Source: Planctomycetota bacterium
GTDB taxonomy: Bacteria > Planctomycetota > Planctomycetia > Pirellulales > Thermoguttaceae
Assembly: GCA_023397045.1 (NCBI GenBank)
Contig: JAEWUR010000218.1
Location: forward strand, 1-6,056
Direction of reading: 5' to 3'
DNA: 6,056 nt
The notes under the pieces are model-generated. The model saw only the letters and a list, made by a program, of their open reading frames with translations, searched no databases and was not told where the DNA came from. A program made the position numbers and the translations under genes. This document shows, piece by piece, positions 5,749-6,056 of this stretch. Position 1 is the first letter of the stretch. Each line of letters begins with the position of its first letter.

Positions 5749-6056
5749 ATGACCCAACGTTACTTGCTGACCGGCTGTGCCGGTTTCATCGGTTCGAGAA
5801 TCACCGAACTCCTGCTGCGAGCAGGCCACACCGTCGTCGGCATCGACAACCTGAATGATGCCTACGATCCACGGCTGAAACGTTGGCGATTGGACCGGCT
5901 CATGCCGCACGCGAACTTCACGTTCCATCCGATCGACATCTCCGATCGGACCGCGGTCGATTTGCTCTTCGACGAACTGTCGGAAACGCCAATCGCCGCA
6001 GTCATCAATCTGGCAGCCCGGGCGGGCGTTCGCCACTCGGTCGTCGATCCGTGGGT
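5749..6056 (+). CDS. NAD-dependent nucleotide-sugar epimerase, UDP-glucuronate 4-epimerase-like (5' part)
   Basis: The first 102 residues of a short-chain dehydrogenase/reductase of the extended type are present; the reading frame is open at the window end, so roughly the last two thirds are missing. The N-terminal Rossmann fold is clear: YLLTGCAGFIGS carries the GxxGxxG dinucleotide motif (Gly9, Gly12, Gly15). VVGIDNLND places Asp33 where the adenosine ribose of NAD is bound, and IDISD fits the following adenine-contact strand. The NDAYDPRLKRWRLDRL stretch and VINLAARAGVRHS, close to the HLAAQAGVRYS of UDP-glucuronate 4-epimerases, point to that subfamily, which interconverts UDP-glucuronate and UDP-galacturonate for surface polysaccharides. 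Asn87 replaces the usual His. The catalytic Ser/Thr and YxxxK lie beyond the window. The ATG at 5749 has no clear Shine-Dalgarno site but starts exactly where family members do. The substrate is inferred; other 4-epimerases or dehydratases remain possible. Confidence 0.9.
   Translation, partial: MTQRYLLTGCAGFIGSRITELLLRAGHTVVGIDNLNDAYDPRLKRWRLDRLMPHANFTFHPIDISDRTAVDLLFDELSETPIAAVINLAARAGVRHSVVDPW

Noticed and set aside
5746..6036. 96-residue minus-strand frame opposite the epimerase
   Set aside because: The plus strand encodes an unmistakable Rossmann GxxGxxG epimerase start, so this is its shadow.

Overview
The window looks like chromosomal DNA from a planctomycete, probably of the Pirellulales/Pirellula type. 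The main evidence is the large central protein. It carries the planctomycete-type N-terminal 'LEPR-XLL' signature (here MEPRQLLS), followed by SdrD B-like modules and repeated GDW-x-GDG motifs. High GC content, GTG starts, absent or weak Shine-Dalgarno sites and a secreted all-WD40 protein fit the same group. The taxonomic call is inference from protein architecture, not from a marker gene.

Layout. Bases 1-222 hold no convincing gene, only two tandem small hairpins (7-45). Bases 223-1245 (+) encode a 340-residue seven-bladed WD40 beta-propeller with a signal peptide. After a 76-bp gap with a -10-like box and a strong GGAGG ribosome binding site, bases 1322-5236 (+) encode a 1304-residue modular surface or secreted protein. 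Its order is LEPR-XLL motif, unassigned N-terminal domain, five SdrD B-like modules, proline-rich linker, then a C-terminal array of FG-GAP/VCBS-like repeats with EF-hand/dockerin-like calcium loops. Bases 5749-6056 (+) begin a nucleotide-sugar epimerase gene, most like UDP-glucuronate 4-epimerase, cut off by the window end.

The 512-bp gap 5237-5748 is the most structured non-coding part. In order it holds a short hairpin after the stop codon and a 115-bp nested inverted-repeat element (5279-5393) that looks like a MITE or repeat-family member. Next come a near-consensus sigma-70-type promoter with an extended -10 (5467-5494) and, at its predicted start site, two strong RNA hairpins, the second followed by a T-rich stretch. 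A second promoter with a perfect TTGACA box (5669-5698) precedes the epimerase. The promoter-hairpin-hairpin arrangement could be a small non-coding RNA gene of about 120-130 nt, or a structured leader for the epimerase. It is the best candidate here for something undescribed.

How the genes relate: all three lie on the + strand. The WD40 protein and the giant protein are both predicted to leave the cytoplasm and could be co-expressed, but nothing in the sequence proves a joint function. The epimerase probably starts a separate polysaccharide or cell-surface sugar transcription unit.
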